From Steromphala cineraria (lineage: Eukaryota; Mollusca; Gastropoda; Trochida; Trochidae): a stretch of DNA of 64,000 nt. Below are positions 61,500 through 64,000 of this stretch, one piece after another. The notes beneath the pieces were generated by a model, which saw only the letters and a list, made by a program, of their open reading frames with translations, had not been told where the DNA came from and searched no databases. Both the position numbers and the translations under genes were made by a program. Location: NCBI GenBank assembly GCA_916613615.1, contig OU744731.1, forward strand, positions 56,984,289-57,048,288, in the 5' to 3' direction. Position 1 is the first letter of the stretch; every line of letters starts with the position of its first letter.

Positions 61500-63390
61500 G
61501 TAAACAATGTTCTTTAGAGAAAGAATAGAAAACATCAAGTTCCTTGCCTCAATCAATTATCATCTGAATTTTGTAAATTTGTTTCAAAATAGTTTGATTA
61601 TTAAATCTGATGGATTTCCAAAAAAGTATATGACTTGATAAAAATACAAACCATTGTCAGAAGCCAAATCTAATAAAAACTAAGCGATCAAAGAGTTTTG
61701 TGCATGTCGAATGTGATAAAGTTGAAAGGAACTTTATGAAAGCGATGAACGAATGCATGACATGTCATCAAAATACCCATTCAACATAATGTAATTTAAA
61801 AAGTCCGTCAATTTTCAAAGGATTAATTACTGGAACAAAGGAATGATTATTAATGCAAGGACTTGTTTATACACGTCCATGCATTATGATCAATAATTTA
61901 ACGGAGGAAAAAATAAAAATCTTACAGATTCAAAACCATGATAACGTGATTGCTTACAACAAAAATACACTTGTATCAAGAAAACTTTCATTAATGTTAA
62001 TGTACAAAAAATACCTAAAGTTTTCTGTTCAAAGGAAATAGATGTAGTGTTCTCCATCAATTTATTCGATTTGGAGGCTTCCTAAGTTTGCCTTTCCTAA
62101 ACATCGAAAGATCCACCAAAAGTGAATCCAGGAACCATTTTTGGCTGTAAGGGGAGACAACTCGTCAAAAATGGTCATTCCAGTACCACAAAGATTTTTT
62201 CGAATTGCGTTTTAGGGTTTTTACTTTATTTTCCTTGTTTAGAATACATCGTTATGAATTTAAGTATTAAATGATTTTCGACAGCTTTTAAAATTAAAAA
62301 CAAACAGATTGTATACCAAAAATTATAATTAACTATGAAAACCGTTTCAAGAAAAAAGCGCTTCTAAACCTTGCGTCATAAAAGTTAAAAGTCATATTTT
62401 GTTTACGTGATTTGAAGTTGTTTCAGGTTTGTATATTTTCGTTTTTTAATACTTGAAAGTGGCTTTATTTATTGTTTTTATTTGTTGATTCGCCAACAGG
62501 ATATTTGTTTACTCTGTGAGTCGCCTAGGCTAAGCTTGGACATTTTGTTTAAATTCATGAAAATTCAGTATATATATGCCTTTCTCTCTATTTTCCTTTG
62601 AAGCAGTTTATCTTTATGATTTGAGTTTTGCCGTAGAAAGGGAGATGCTTCTGTTGCACCTCTTACGGTGTGGTGATCTCAAAAACTACCGTTAGCAACT
62701 TTATGATTGGATAAAAAAAAAACATTTGCAGGATTGCAATTTATTCAGTGATACAGCTTTAAAGGGTGCCATTGGAAAAAAATTCTATAACTGAGTGAAA
62801 GTTGATTAAAGACAAATGGTCCTTTATAGATGTCATCCGATAATGACATCCGTTACTGATCGATGTATTCTACATATCAGTTGACATTATTAGAAGAAAA
62901 GATGCGATGAGGTCTGCTAGTTCTGGCCCGTGAGCTATGCCGTGTTCTTATATATGTAGGTCCCACACATTGAGAAGAACTCAAGAGCATCTTATCATAA
63001 TCATCTGATAACGGTGGGAATATTCATAAGTTTTTCCCGAATGAATATCAGGACTTTGAAGGAAGGGAACATTCTTAATATAGTTTTGATGTGTTCCGGA
63101 ATTGTTTCTTTGTCTCAAATTGCAATGATTGTTTCCTGGTTGCCATCAGATCTGTCATGCGATTGTTTATACCAACTGTCATAATGTTATTTTGTTTTCA
63201 TGCCTATTTCTTTATAAACTGTCATGTGATTGCTTTTTCATAACCTGACCCTCATGTTCATGGTACTGTTTTCGTCATTGGTTCTTCCTTCGGAAAAATC
63301 AAACCTGTGTAGGAAGTTGCGGTAGTTCCGCCCTGATTGGTTATTTATACTCAGAGGATTGTTGCTTCTGTCACAGAGTTTGTTCCCAAT
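61500..63390. other. AT-rich stretch without recognised gene
   Basis: No gene is supported. TCAAAAATGGTCATTCC at about 62,167 also occurs in the TIR element near 53,090 (differing only in one flank), hinting at an eroded relative. ATTGG followed by TTATTTATA near 63,338-63,350 resembles a weak promoter but nothing coding follows. Confidence 0.35.
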
Positions 63391-64000
63391 CACCAACTGT
63401 CATGACAGTACTTCTTGGCACCAAGTTCCACCAACTGTCATGACAGTACTTCTTGGCACCAACTGTCATGACAGTACTTCTTGGCACCAACTGTCATGAC
63501 ATTACGTCTTGGCACCAACTGTCATGACATTACTTCTTGGCACCAACTGTCATGACATTACTTCTTGGCACCAACTGTCATGGCATTACTTCTTGGCACC
63601 AACTGTCATGACATTACTTCTTGGCACCAACTGTCATGACATTACGTCTTGGCACCAACTGTCATGACATTACGTCTTGGCACCAACTGTCATGACATTA
63701 CTTCTTGGCACCAACTGTCATGACATTACTTCTTGGCACCAACTGTCATGACAGTTCTTTTTGGCACAAACTGTCATGACTTTACGTCTTGGCACCAACG
63801 GTCAAGACATAACATCTTGGCACCAACTGTCATGACAGTACTTCTTGGCACCAACTGTCATGGCAGTACTTCTTGACACCAACTGTCATGACAGTACTTC
63901 TTGGCACCAACTGTCATGACAGTACTTCTTGGCACCAACTGTCATGACATTACGTCTTGGCACCAACTGTCATGACATTACGTCTTGGCACCAACTGTCA
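63391..64000. repeat. 28-bp minisatellite, more than 20 copies, cut by right window edge
   Basis: The unit is CACCAACTGTCATGACATTA plus CTTCTTGG. The first unit is followed by a 10-base irregularity; from 63,429 the 28-bp period is regular to the window end. Many units carry the perfect palindrome CTGTCATGACAG. Variants (AGTACTTC, ATTACTTC, ATTACGTC) are grouped in runs. Confidence 0.97.

Noticed and set aside
63391..64000. CRISPR-like regular 28-bp periodicity
   Set aside because: The repeats are contiguous with no unique spacers and the genome is eukaryotic; it is a minisatellite.

Overview
The window looks like nuclear DNA of a bivalve mollusc. It is AT-rich and almost gene-free over its first 54 kb. 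It carries repeat types that I associate with bivalve genomes: arrays mixing 'caaggtcaaggtcac' phrases with (ACGG)n runs, and elements bounded by GTCCCCCGCCGC or by TAGCTCATC-type ends. The one convincing gene has spliceosomal introns. The bivalve assignment is inference from repeat style; I cannot name a genus.

Layout. Positions 1-48,380 are dominated by a large, diverged, non-coding duplication. Copy A (1 to about 4,620) runs off the left edge. Copy B (about 28,250-36,430) is the fullest. Copy C (about 38,930-46,090) and a partial copy D (about 46,310-48,380) follow. Each copy has its own lesions and insertions: a tRNA-derived SINE with a 12-bp target duplication in A, a palindromic insertion in B, a GTCCCCC-ended element in C, and a foldback element plus a private 33-bp minisatellite in D. 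A hairpin of about 130 bp is kept in A, B and C. Between the copies are a 297-bp tandem-array element (10.7-11.9 kb), local direct duplications (18-19 kb, 24.5-25.8 kb) and a strikingly CpG-rich 1,011-bp transposon-like element (26,410-27,420). From 48 to 54 kb there are more non-autonomous DNA elements and a 146-bp tandem array.

The only confident gene is on the minus strand, 59,600 to 55,409. Three coding exons join in frame across two introns with GT-AG ends to give a predicted 912-residue protein. Residues about 640-896 form a domesticated Crypton tyrosine-recombinase domain of the DUF3504 type (KIAA1958/QRICH1/ZMYM-like). The N-terminal region of about 80 residues was not recognised. The middle is Ser-rich and acidic, with a likely nuclear signal and two possible SUMO-attachment motifs. 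The last 16 codons and the stop lie in a degenerate tandem repeat that continues into the 3' flank, so the catalytic C-terminal half expected of an active recombinase is missing. The rest of the right end holds small hairpin and TIR elements and a 28-bp minisatellite that runs off the window.
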